A DNA stretch of 7,301 bases from Methanocorpusculum sp. (GCA_017622255.1 JAGARL010000156.1:1-7301); one strand, 5' to 3'. Shown: positions 1 through 4,908, numbered from the stretch's first letter. The notes: generated from the letters alone by a model not told the origin. A program made the numbers and translations.

Positions 1-74
1 AAAGCCCTGATTTCATTTCATCTTTGATGTGGGTATTTGCCCATGTTATTTGCGTATTTTTCAAATTATTGCAC

Positions 75-103
75 AAATTAAAGGGGATTCTATTAAGAAT
101 AAA
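75..103 (+). promoter_or_regulatory. Probable promoter region of the first lipoprotein gene
   Basis: AT-rich stretch with two TATA-like candidates, AAATTAAAG (75-83) and TATTAAGAATAAA (91-103). They lie about 40-65 bases before the start codon and are followed by a run of nine T. The same bases recur before the second gene (1225-1253). Which candidate is used cannot be decided by eye. No Shine-Dalgarno motif precedes the ATG, so the leader is probably short and read without one. Confidence 0.4.
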
Positions 104-141
104 CCGAAATGTTTTTTTTTCCTACATCACATATACCCCTC

Positions 142-1110
142 ATGAAGAAATTCATTATGGCTGTAGGGCTTCTTCTCGTTGCAGCAGTTTTTATGAGCGG
201 CTGTGTAACCGAGACGGAAGACCCGATTGTTGGAATTTGGAATGATTATTCACCTGTGGAAGTAGTAGGCGTCGCATCCACATCCATGATTTTCAATGCT
301 GATGGTACTGGATTCTCCTTAACCCACTTTGAAGGAGAATTAGCATCTGCAAAAGTGGACTTCACCTGGAAGAACGAAGGTGACGGAAAGTACATCCTCG
401 AGAGACCTGCTATCTGGGATGTGGTTGGTATTTCACCTCAATATGATGAGGAACTTACATTAGATGGTGACAAATTAACCCTCACTGCCGGAGAATATAC
501 TACGGAATACAGCAAACAGCCTGTCTCTGAATATATTCTCGGTCTCTGGGGTGTATCTGATGCAAGAACGGACCTCAGCAGTCTGATTTACTTCGCTGAA
601 GACGGTACTGGAAACACCATTGTCTTCAGTTCAGAAGTTATGGGAATCGATGATGTATCCACATCTGCATTCAACTGGGATGAAAAGGATGGGGTAATTG
701 TCGTAACTGGTGAGAATGGAAATAATCTTGAGTTCACCATTGAAAAAGGTCTTCTCTTCCTCGGCGGAAAGGAAGCATATCATAAATATGCAATAGAGGA
801 CAACTTACTCGGTATCTGGATGTCTGATGAGCCAAGCAAAGAAGCAGAAGGCACTTTCGACATCGTAATCCTCTTAAGACCTGACGGAACTGGTGTTGAA
901 ATCTGGACTCTTCCAGGCTCTCATGTCGCATCTGCAAAGTACTACTTCGACTGGGAAATGACTTCCCCAACCACCTATCAGGCAGTTTATGACGACGGAG
1001 AGGTTTGGGACTTTGAAACTGTAAACCTTGGTCTCACTGACGGCGAAACCACCTACAGCAAAGTAGGATACGACGTCTTAGCTGAGTATGCACAGAAAGT
1101 AACTGCATAA
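142..1110 (+). CDS. Predicted secreted lipoprotein with three GxW repeats (paralog 1)
   Basis: A 322-residue protein of unknown function, predicted to be anchored outside the membrane. Residues 1-20 form a signal peptide (KK, a hydrophobic core, then MSG before Cys21), a lipobox that implies lipid attachment at Cys21. The rest is three related domains of about 90-100 residues starting near 29, 131 and 221. Each has a G-(I/L)-W opening, a DGTG turn, an aromatic-x-W strand (FTW, FNW, FDW) and a Y(S/H)K close. This pattern suggests beta sandwiches or barrels, perhaps lipocalin-like, but the fold is inference. An in-frame ATG at 109 would add 11 residues before the signal peptide; ATG 142 is chosen because it puts the basic N-terminus first and matches the next gene. 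The following paralog is identical through Trp33 and nearly so in the last domain, but differs strongly in domain 1. Confidence 0.85.
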   Translation: MKKFIMAVGLLLVAAVFMSGCVTETEDPIVGIWNDYSPVEVVGVASTSMIFNADGTGFSLTHFEGELASAKVDFTWKNEGDGKYILERPAIWDVVGISPQYDEELTLDGDKLTLTAGEYTTEYSKQPVSEYILGLWGVSDARTDLSSLIYFAEDGTGNTIVFSSEVMGIDDVSTSAFNWDEKDGVIVVTGENGNNLEFTIEKGLLFLGGKEAYHKYAIEDNLLGIWMSDEPSKEAEGTFDIVILLRPDGTGVEIWTLPGSHVASAKYYFDWEMTSPTTYQAVYDDGEVWDFETVNLGLTDGETTYSKVGYDVLAEYAQKVTA

Positions 1111-1120
1111 CCCAAATCCC

Positions 1121-1137
1121 AAACACTTTTTTTAACC
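1121..1137 (+). terminator. T-rich transcription terminator after lipoprotein gene 1
   Basis: A run of seven T (1127-1133) follows the stop codon by 16 bases with no strong hairpin before it. Archaeal RNA polymerase stops on such U-tracts alone. The same sequence sits after the second gene. Confidence 0.55.
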
Positions 1138-1292
1138 ACTTTAGAGCAAAAAAGCCCTGATTTCATTTCATCTTTGATGTGGGTATTTGCCCATGTTATT
1201 TGCGTATTTTTCAAATTATTGCACAAATTAAAGGGGATTCTATTAAGAATAAACCGAAATGTTTTTTTTTTTCCTACATCACATATACCCAC

Positions 1293-2249
1293 ATGAAGAA
1301 ATTCATTATGGCTGTAGGGCTTCTTCTCGTCGCAGCAGTATTTATGAGCGGCTGTGTAACCGAGACGGAAGACCCGATTGTTGGAATCTGGCACAATGCC
1401 GACCCATCTAGTGCTGTTTTTGACTCCGCAGTATTTGTTTTCAACGATGATAACACTGGATTTACCATGCACCGTTTTGAAGGAACTGTTGCTTCTGGAA
1501 CATTAGACTTCACCTGGAAGAACAACGGTGACGGAAAATACTCCATTACTTTCGGTGAGATGAAAGGACTTGACATACAAAAAACACGTGAGTTCGTATT
1601 AGAGGGCGAAGAATTACACTTCTTATCCAGCGTGTACCACAGAGAATCTGCCGCAGAGTACCTTGTCGGTCTCTGGGCATCTGATGTTGGAGACTATGCA
1701 GGATACGAAGACATCAGAAACCTGATGTACTTCTCAGAAGACGGCACTGGAAACACTATTGTATTCAGTTCACAAGTCATGGGAATCGATGATGTTTACA
1801 CCTCTGCATTCTCCTGGGAAGAAAAGGACGGAGTGGTTACTCTCTCCGGCGATAAGGGAAACACTGTTGAACTCACATTTGAAAACGGACTTCTCTACAT
1901 GGACGGAGCAAACCCGTTACACAAGTACACTGTCGAAGACAACTTACTTGGTCTCTGGATGTCTGATGAGCCAAGCAAAGAAGCAGAAGGTACTTTTGAC
2001 ATCGTAATTCTCATCAGACCAGACGGCACTGGTGTTGAAATCTGGACTGTTCCAGGCTCTAATGTTGCCTCTGCAAAGTACTACTTCACCTGGGAAATGA
2101 CCAGTTCCTACACCTACCAGGCAGTCTATGACGACGGAGAGGTTTGGGACTTTGCATCTGACGGACTTGGTCTCACTGACGGCGAAACCACCTACAGCAA
2201 AGTAGGATACGACGTCTTAGCTGAGTATGCACAGAAGGTTACTGCATAA
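1293..2249 (+). CDS. Predicted secreted lipoprotein with three GxW repeats (paralog 2)
   Basis: A 318-residue paralog of the preceding gene and probably transcribed on its own, because promoter and terminator were duplicated with it. Same plan: signal peptide 1-20, lipobox MSG-Cys21, then GxW domains starting near 29, 123 and 217 with DNTG or DGTG turns and FTW, FSW and FTW strands. Residues 1-33 equal those of paralog 1, with only three synonymous base changes. The last 102 residues differ at few positions. Domain 1 (about 34-120) is largely rewritten. The in-frame reading can be extended upstream to 1179, but that stretch is promoter and T-tract, so ATG 1293 is the start. Function unknown; surface binding or antigenic variation would be speculation. 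Confidence 0.85.
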   Translation: MKKFIMAVGLLLVAAVFMSGCVTETEDPIVGIWHNADPSSAVFDSAVFVFNDDNTGFTMHRFEGTVASGTLDFTWKNNGDGKYSITFGEMKGLDIQKTREFVLEGEELHFLSSVYHRESAAEYLVGLWASDVGDYAGYEDIRNLMYFSEDGTGNTIVFSSQVMGIDDVYTSAFSWEEKDGVVTLSGDKGNTVELTFENGLLYMDGANPLHKYTVEDNLLGLWMSDEPSKEAEGTFDIVILIRPDGTGVEIWTVPGSNVASAKYYFTWEMTSSYTYQAVYDDGEVWDFASDGLGLTDGETTYSKVGYDVLAEYAQKVTA

Positions 2250-2259
2250 CCTAAATCCC

Positions 2260-2276
2260 AAACACTTTTTTTAACC
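2260..2276 (+). terminator. T-rich transcription terminator after lipoprotein gene 2
   Basis: Seven T (2266-2272), 16 bases after the stop codon. It is the duplicate of the terminator behind the first lipoprotein gene. Confidence 0.55.
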
Positions 2277-2296
2277 ACTTTAGAGCAAAAAAGCCC

Positions 2297-2395
2297 GCCG
2301 CGATTGGCGAGAGCCGGAGGCTCAAGCCGTGAGCACGGCTGAAATACGTGCGAAAGGCTCGAAGAGACTTGCGATAAGGAAATGGAAATCCTCTG
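2297..2395 (+). repeat. Structured intergenic element, family B, copy 1
   Basis: Begins where the tandem unit ends. The core ATTGGCGAGAG, variable loop, CTC-AGCC, TGAGCACG, CTGAA, CGTGCGA (2303-2353) recurs at 4336-4383. Here the variable part is a real hairpin (GAGCC-GGA-GGCTC, 2311-2323). It is followed by a second hairpin, AGCCGT-GAGC-ACGGCT (2325-2340). It has no reading frame of note. It may be a mobile or amplified palindromic element or a structured RNA; the ends are approximate. Confidence 0.6.
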
Positions 2396-2423
2396 GGTTG
2401 AATAATCACCTCCTCTTTTTTAC

Positions 2424-2539
2424 TATCTTTGTTCCAAAGCCTCTAAGACCTCAAAAAACCCACATCTAAGTAGAGAGAGGGGGCGGGAAAACCCAACCCC
2501 CTCTATCTTTTTTCCCGCCCCTTCTTGGGAGCTATTACC
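2424..2539 (+). promoter_or_regulatory. Leader with two mutually exclusive hairpins before the 165-aa gene
   Basis: It starts with a small hairpin, CTTTG-TTC-CAAAG (2428-2440), in a block shared with the next paralog's leader. Hairpin A pairs AGAGGGGG (2476-2483) with CCCCCTCT (2497-2504) and is followed by six T (2508-2513), the shape of an intrinsic terminator. Hairpin B reuses the same G strand: AGAGGGGGCGGGAAAA (2476-2491) pairs with TTTTCCCGCCCCTTCT (2510-2525), about 16 pairs with one G-U, and takes up most of the T run. Only one can form at a time. A Shine-Dalgarno-like GGGAG (2527-2531) follows directly, eight bases before the ATG. Attenuator-like control is inferred; the transcription start is not known. 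Confidence 0.6.
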
Positions 2540-3037
2540 ATGGCAGACTTTACAAAAACAGCAATTTCCCAGAATGCAAAACGGGAGTACATTTCTCCGA
2601 TTCCCACATTTGAAAAATTCAACGAAGTAATCGCTGCATTTACCGGCGACACCTCCATGGGAATTACCAAAACCAAGTCCTCCGAGACATACAAGACCAA
2701 AATCATCTACTTTGATGCCGCAAGCAACGAGCATGGATATGCTCTTATCTATGCAGCAACCGCCTCTGAGCTTGAAGAGGCTTCCTCGCTCTTCGCAGGA
2801 AATGAAGCATCTGAAACCATGGCAGGAATTGGCGGCTCCGCATCCAAAGACAGCAGGGATGATACCTGGTCGGTAAAGTTCTCCTGTACGAATCTCGTTA
2901 CAGTTGGCTCTAAAGAAATTGAAGATATCTTCACCGTCACCATCAGTAAAGAGTACATGAGCGTCACCGGCTTCTCCTACGACGAAACCCTCGCGAAGAT
3001 TGAAACCTGGGCGGACGGTCAGACTGTACTTGCATAA
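2540..3037 (+). CDS. Uncharacterised 165-residue protein (paralog 1 of a tandem pair)
   Basis: I do not recognise this family. It is a soluble-looking 165-residue protein with no signal peptide or membrane segment. It aligns without gaps to the next gene over its whole length, with about half of the residues identical. Shared blocks are MADFT and N-A-K-R near the N-terminus, AxSLxxGxEAxET and GxGGSA in the middle, VKFxCT, then EDxFTVTI, YM, GFxYD and a C-terminal ETWADxQ..LA. The start at ATG 2540 follows GGGAG by eight bases; a TTG at 2525 in frame would overlap the leader hairpin and is not kept in the paralog. A family A element lies three bases after the stop codon, between the gene and its terminator. 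The ungapped conservation with a paralog makes a real protein likely, its role unknown. Confidence 0.8.
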   Translation: MADFTKTAISQNAKREYISPIPTFEKFNEVIAAFTGDTSMGITKTKSSETYKTKIIYFDAASNEHGYALIYAATASELEEASSLFAGNEASETMAGIGGSASKDSRDDTWSVKFSCTNLVTVGSKEIEDIFTVTISKEYMSVTGFSYDETLAKIETWADGQTVLA

Positions 3038-3039
3038 AC
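3011..3039 (+). repeat. Left direct repeat of family A copy 1 (gene 3' end)
   Basis: The last 27 bases of the gene plus two downstream are repeated at 3105-3133 with a single mismatch; 25 of them (3015-3039 and 3109-3133) match perfectly. The pair flanks the structured element and looks like a long target duplication. Confidence 0.85.
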
Positions 3040-3108
3040 CCACTGTCTTGGGGCTAAGCCTTTAGGCGCATGCCCCTTAGGCGTCGCGGGCATACGGGCG
3101 CTGAGCGT
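3040..3108 (+). mobile_element. Small structured element, family A, copy 1
   Basis: An insert of about 65-69 bases between two copies of the gene's 3' end; the right border is 3104 or 3108 depending on whether the mismatched repeat base is counted. The core (3050-3100) is GGGGCTAA, a hairpin GCCT-TT-AGGC, GCATGCCCC, then TTAGGCGTCGCGGGCATACG and GGCG. GGGGC closes on GCCCC; alternatively CGCATGCCC can pair with GGGCATACG (one mismatch). Three further copies keep the frame but change the inner hairpin stem. No protein is encoded, so it would be non-autonomous. It separates the stop codon from the terminator but leaves the coding sequence whole. Confidence 0.65.
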
Positions 3109-3133
3109 ACGGTCAGACTGTACTTGCATAAAC
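3105..3133 (+). repeat. Right direct repeat of family A copy 1
   Basis: Second copy of the gene's last bases, leading straight into the terminator hairpin. This is probably the original junction between gene end and terminator, with the element having entered to its left. Confidence 0.85.
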
Positions 3134-3169
3134 AGAAGGAAAATTCCTTCTGCATCTCTTTTTTTTTTT
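3133..3169 (+). terminator. Hairpin plus T-run terminator
   Basis: CAGAAGGAA (3133-3141) pairs perfectly with TTCCTTCTG (3144-3152), with only AA between. Seven bases on, a run of 11 T begins (3159-3169). This is a strong intrinsic-type terminator for the upstream gene, now about 95 bases further from its stop codon because of the inserted element. Confidence 0.8.
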
Positions 3170-3170
3170 A

Positions 3171-3180
3171 ATTTATATCC
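3171..3180 (+). promoter_or_regulatory. Candidate TATA box for the second 165-aa gene
   Basis: TTTATAT (3172-3178) lies just after the terminator and about 165 bases before the ATG. If used, transcription would start near 3200 and include both leader hairpins. Two other TATA-like sites, CTATAA (3235-3240) and TATATA (3259-3264), lie closer; use of the last would leave the hairpin strand out of the RNA. Confidence 0.35.
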
Positions 3181-3228
3181 TTAATCTTACTCAGCAACAC
3201 CAAAGCAATTCTCAGATTTTGTGTTCCA

Positions 3229-3343
3229 AAGCCTCTATAATCTCGTGAAATCAATTACTATATAGAGAGAGGGGGCAGAAATAAGCCCTTTACCCCCTCT
3301 TAATTTCCGGCTTTTTTCCGCCCCCGTCTCGGGAACTATTACC
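3229..3343 (+). promoter_or_regulatory. Leader with two mutually exclusive hairpins before the second 165-aa gene
   Basis: Matches the leader of the first paralog in layout: the TTCCAAAGCCTCTA block, 38 bases to the end of the G run, then the same two options. Hairpin A: AGAGGGGG (3268-3275) with CCCCCTCT (3293-3300). Hairpin B: 3271-3287 with 3309-3325, 17 positions with two mismatches (A-C and T-T), covering a run of six T (3312-3317). The B strands differ from those of the first leader on both sides yet still pair, which supports B as real. Start ATG 3344 follows GGGAA (3331-3335) by eight bases. Confidence 0.6.
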
Positions 3344-3841
3344 ATGGCAGACTTTACCGAAACCTCCATTTCCAGAAATGCGAAGAGAGTATTTTCTACT
3401 CCTATCGCAGATGTAGCAACCTTCAATGAGGTTGTCGAAGCATTCAAGAACGATGAGACTATGAACATCATCAAGAACGTCTCCTCTGCTACCTACAAGT
3501 GCAGAGTCGAGTACAAGGACGCCGCAGGAGAAGACGCAGGCTATGTCCTCTTCTACGGTGCTTCCACCGATAACATGAACGACATGGCAAGCCTTCTCTC
3601 CGGCACTGAAGCCGCTGAGACTGCCGCAGGCGTTGGAGGAAGTGCCGTTCTTGATGCAGAAGCATACCACTGGCTTGTCAAATTCACCTGTACCAAGAAC
3701 GTCAATATCGAAGGCAAAAATTACGAAGACACCTTCACCGTCACTATCGGACAGGACTACATGCTCATTTCCGGCTTCACCTATGACGCAACCAGAGACG
3801 TCATCGAGACCTGGGCAGATGCTCAGGCAGCTCTCGCATAA
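3344..3841 (+). CDS. Uncharacterised 165-residue protein (paralog 2 of a tandem pair)
   Basis: Same length as the preceding paralog and alignable without gaps, with about 83 of 165 residues identical by my count. Cytoplasmic by appearance; no signal peptide, membrane segment or known catalytic motif seen. Conserved blocks include MADFT, FNEV, SLLSGTEAAET, GVGGSA, VKFTCT, EDTFTVTI, GFTYD and the C-terminal ETWADAQ. The start is fixed by the leader, which matches up to and through the ATG in both genes. As with its paralog, a family A element begins within five bases of the stop codon and the gene's last bases are repeated beyond it. Two such genes kept at exactly equal length suggests a compact folded domain under selection. 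Function unknown. Confidence 0.8.
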   Translation: MADFTETSISRNAKRVFSTPIADVATFNEVVEAFKNDETMNIIKNVSSATYKCRVEYKDAAGEDAGYVLFYGASTDNMNDMASLLSGTEAAETAAGVGGSAVLDAEAYHWLVKFTCTKNVNIEGKNYEDTFTVTIGQDYMLISGFTYDATRDVIETWADAQAALA

Positions 3842-3948
3842 TTCCGGGGCTAAGGTGAAACCGCATGCCCCTCAGAATCGCAAGGTATTCACCTTGCTCA
3901 CGACTCGAGCCTTATGGCTCTCGTCCGTCCCGGAGATATGGGCGCTGA
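3842..3948 (+). mobile_element. Small structured element, family A, copy 2 (expanded)
   Basis: Starts with the family core GGGGCTAA, hairpin GGT-GAA-ACC, GCATGCCCC (3846-3871). It then carries an extra block with two hairpins, GCAAGGT-ATTC-ACCTTGC (3880-3897) and CGAGCC-TTAT-GGCTCTCG (3905-3922), before a diverged end ATATGGGCGCTGA. Copy 1 also ends GGGCGCTGA. It is flanked by repeats of the gene's 3' end (3815-3843 and 3949-3977). The inserted arm shares ACTCGAGCCTT with family B copy 2, so the two families may have exchanged parts. Confidence 0.6.
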
Positions 3949-4192
3949 GCAGATGCTCAGGCAGCTCTTGCCTAAACTCGCCAACATCTTTGGGGCTAAG
4001 TCCCAAAGGGACGCATGCCCCTCAGGCGTCGCGGGCATACGGGCGCTCTGCATAAACCTCTCCGCCTTCGTCGAGCGAATACTAAAGAAAATAATCCCCG
4101 TAATCCGGAAGGAGACGGTAAAACGTCTCCTCATCTGGGTTGGGTGGGTTCTTATGATTGTGGCTGAAGCCTTCATCGAGTCCGCAGAATAA
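3914..4192 (+). CDS. Doubtful ORF ending in a membrane segment
   Basis: An open frame of 92 codons from ATG 3914 to the TAA at 4190-4192. Its first half is read out of family A copies 2 and 3 and is unlikely to be ancestral. The last 43 residues look like protein: an amphipathic basic stretch (FVERILKKIIPVIRKETVKR) followed by an 18-residue hydrophobic segment rich in W, V, I and L, ending ESAE. No start codon lies close before this part, which begins just after copy 3. It may be a chimeric product of element insertion, a remnant of a small membrane protein, or chance. An 8-bp hairpin (4110-4131) lies inside it. Confidence 0.25.
   Translation: MALVRPGDMGAEQMLRQLLPKLANIFGAKSQRDACPSGVAGIRALCINLSAFVERILKKIIPVIRKETVKRLLIWVGWVLMIVAEAFIESAE
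3949..3977 (+). repeat. Right direct repeat of family A copy 2
   Basis: Repeats the last codons and stop of the preceding gene (3815-3843): the first 20 bases are identical, then TGCCTAAAC against CGCATAATT. The repeat begins at the codon matching the one where the copy 1 repeat begins, the Ala codon of the ETWAD motif. Confidence 0.75.
3992..4045 (+). mobile_element. Small structured element, family A, copy 3
   Basis: Core GGGGCTAAG, inner hairpin TCCC-AAA-GGGA, CGCATGCCCC, then TCAGGCGTCGCGGGCATACG and GGCG, the same as copy 1 except for the hairpin and one base. The flanks carry a worn repeat: CTCTTGCCTAAACTCGCC to the left (3964-3981) and a similar CTCTGCATAAACCTCTCC to the right. Copies 2 and 3 thus seem to have entered the same gene end one after the other. 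Confidence 0.65.
4110..4131 (+). other. Perfect 8-bp inverted repeat
   Basis: AGGAGACG (4110-4117) and CGTCTCCT (4124-4131) are separated by GTAAAA. No T-run follows, so it is not a typical terminator. It may be an RNA hairpin or a protein-binding site. Confidence 0.5.
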
Positions 4193-4270
4193 GAGTCCGA
4201 AAAACACCCGAAAAATCGTGCGTATGCTCATTGCCCTGGTCAGGAATCTCCCCTTTCCCGACCGGACACC

Positions 4271-4288
4271 TCTCTTTTATTTTTTTCC
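4271..4288 (+). terminator. T-rich stretch, possible terminator
   Basis: TCTCTTTTATTTTTTTCC (4271-4288) is the only long T-rich run between the second 165-aa gene and the promoter at 5031. It could end transcripts from that gene. No strong hairpin sits directly before it. Confidence 0.4.
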
Positions 4289-4290
4289 TT

Positions 4291-4475
4291 GCGAGCGCCG
4301 AAGCGCGAGTCAAGCGTTCCGCCGAGCGTTGGCAATTGGCGAGAGTTTACTCGAGCCTTGAGCACGACTGAATAGGCGTGCGATTAGCCATACGAGACGC
4401 GGCGATTAGTCGCGTCGAAGTAAGCGAGGTAAACGGAACGCGATTGGCTGAGATTCGCGTAGATTGGCGGTTCAT
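4291..4475 (+). repeat. Structured intergenic element, family B, copy 2
   Basis: The core at 4336-4383 matches family B copy 1 with a different variable loop (GAG-TTTA-CTC). The block is framed by an 8-bp inverted repeat, GCGTTCCG (4314-4321) and CGGAACGC (4434-4441), and holds a further hairpin GACGCG-CGCGTC (4395-4415). Short variants of GCGATTGGCGAG or GCGATTAGNC recur at least five times. Like copy 1 it lies after a T-rich terminator. No gene seen. Confidence 0.5.
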
Positions 4476-4745
4476 TTATCTCTCATCCTCAGTTCAGACG
4501 AAACTACTATAGCGAAATACACGCGGCTTCGCTCACACCGGACTTCGCTCATTCTTCGCGAAGCTCCCGTGTTCACATCTGCCGCTTCCAAAAACTCCGG
4601 CGGCACGCCTCAGGCGGATTCTCCGCCTTTCGGCGTCGCGCCTCCGTAACCCTCGAAACTTCAAGGGGACAAAAACCGGCAACACCCGGTCGCCCATTTC
4701 GCCCTCGCGGAAAATCCGCTCAGGCTCAATCGGCTGTTTGGAAAA
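4476..4745 (+). other. Gene-poor stretch with short GC-rich repeats
   Basis: I see no supportable gene here. The stretch is made of recurring short pieces such as CTTCGCTC (4526, 4545), CGGCG and CCTCCG, and a CCTCCGTAACCCTCGAAACT block (4640-4659) that is a diverged version of the start of the 80-bp repeat downstream. Reading frames exist on both strands but look like by-products of the composition. Confidence 0.5.
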
Positions 4746-4825
4746 CTCGCCTCCGGTCAATCCTCGAAACCTACGGGAAGCCTGCGTCTTCCCTTCGGCT
4801 TTCTCGGATTCACCTCCGGCTCGCC
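4746..4825 (+). repeat. 80-bp perfect direct repeat, left copy
   Basis: Identical base for base to 4925-5004 by eye. The pair flanks family A copy 4. A shorter diverged relative starts near 4640. Confidence 0.9.
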
Positions 4826-4852
4826 CTGTTCAACCTCTTTTTCAGCATGCGT

Positions 4853-4908
4853 GGGGCTAAGGCAGCATAGCTGCCGCATGCCCCTTAGGCGTCGCGGGCA
4901 TACGGGCG
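4853..4908 (+). mobile_element. Small structured element, family A, copy 4
   Basis: Core GGGGCTAAG, inner hairpin GCAGC-ATA-GCTGC, CGCATGCCCC, then TTAGGCGTCGCGGGCATACG and GGCG. This is the fourth copy, with the longest inner stem. It lies between the two 80-bp direct repeats, with 27 extra bases to the left and 16 to the right. Confidence 0.7.

Larger units (their letters stand above)
1..1150 (+). repeat. Tandem duplication unit, copy 1 (promoter, lipoprotein gene, terminator)
   Basis: First of two head-to-tail units. Bases 1-111 are identical to 1151-1261, and the sequence after the stop codon (1111-1157) matches 2250-2296 almost completely. Each unit therefore carries its own upstream region, gene and T-rich end. 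The window begins exactly at a unit boundary, so a further copy may lie to the left; this is inference. Confidence 0.9.
1151..2296 (+). repeat. Tandem duplication unit, copy 2
   Basis: Second unit of the array. It matches copy 1 from its first base, apart from 11 instead of nine T at 1262-1272, a small change just before the ATG, and a gene four codons shorter. The match runs through the terminator to the C at 2296 and then stops abruptly; unrelated repeat sequence (family B) follows where a third promoter would begin. This marks the end of the array or the breakpoint of a rearrangement. Confidence 0.9.

Noticed and set aside
1053..1472. A 139-codon minus-strand frame across the lipoprotein gene junction
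   Set aside because: It spans a terminator, a promoter region and the start of the next gene on the other strand, and has an implausible composition.
2405..2414. ATCACCTCCT, identical to the 3' tail of 16S rRNA
   Set aside because: Only ten bases match and the flanking sequence is unlike 16S rRNA. On the opposite strand it would be a good Shine-Dalgarno, but no start codon follows at a useful distance. Probably chance.
2423..3043. A 206-codon open frame on the minus strand across the first 165-aa gene
   Set aside because: It is antisense to a gene whose plus-strand protein aligns without gaps to its paralog. The minus-strand frame is cysteine- and glycine-rich and its counterpart across the paralog is shorter and shifted, so it is a shadow.
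3050..4908. A CRISPR array made of the family A copies
   Set aside because: The copies are only four, far apart, with variable hairpins inside and unequal spacing. There are no uniform spacers and no cas genes.
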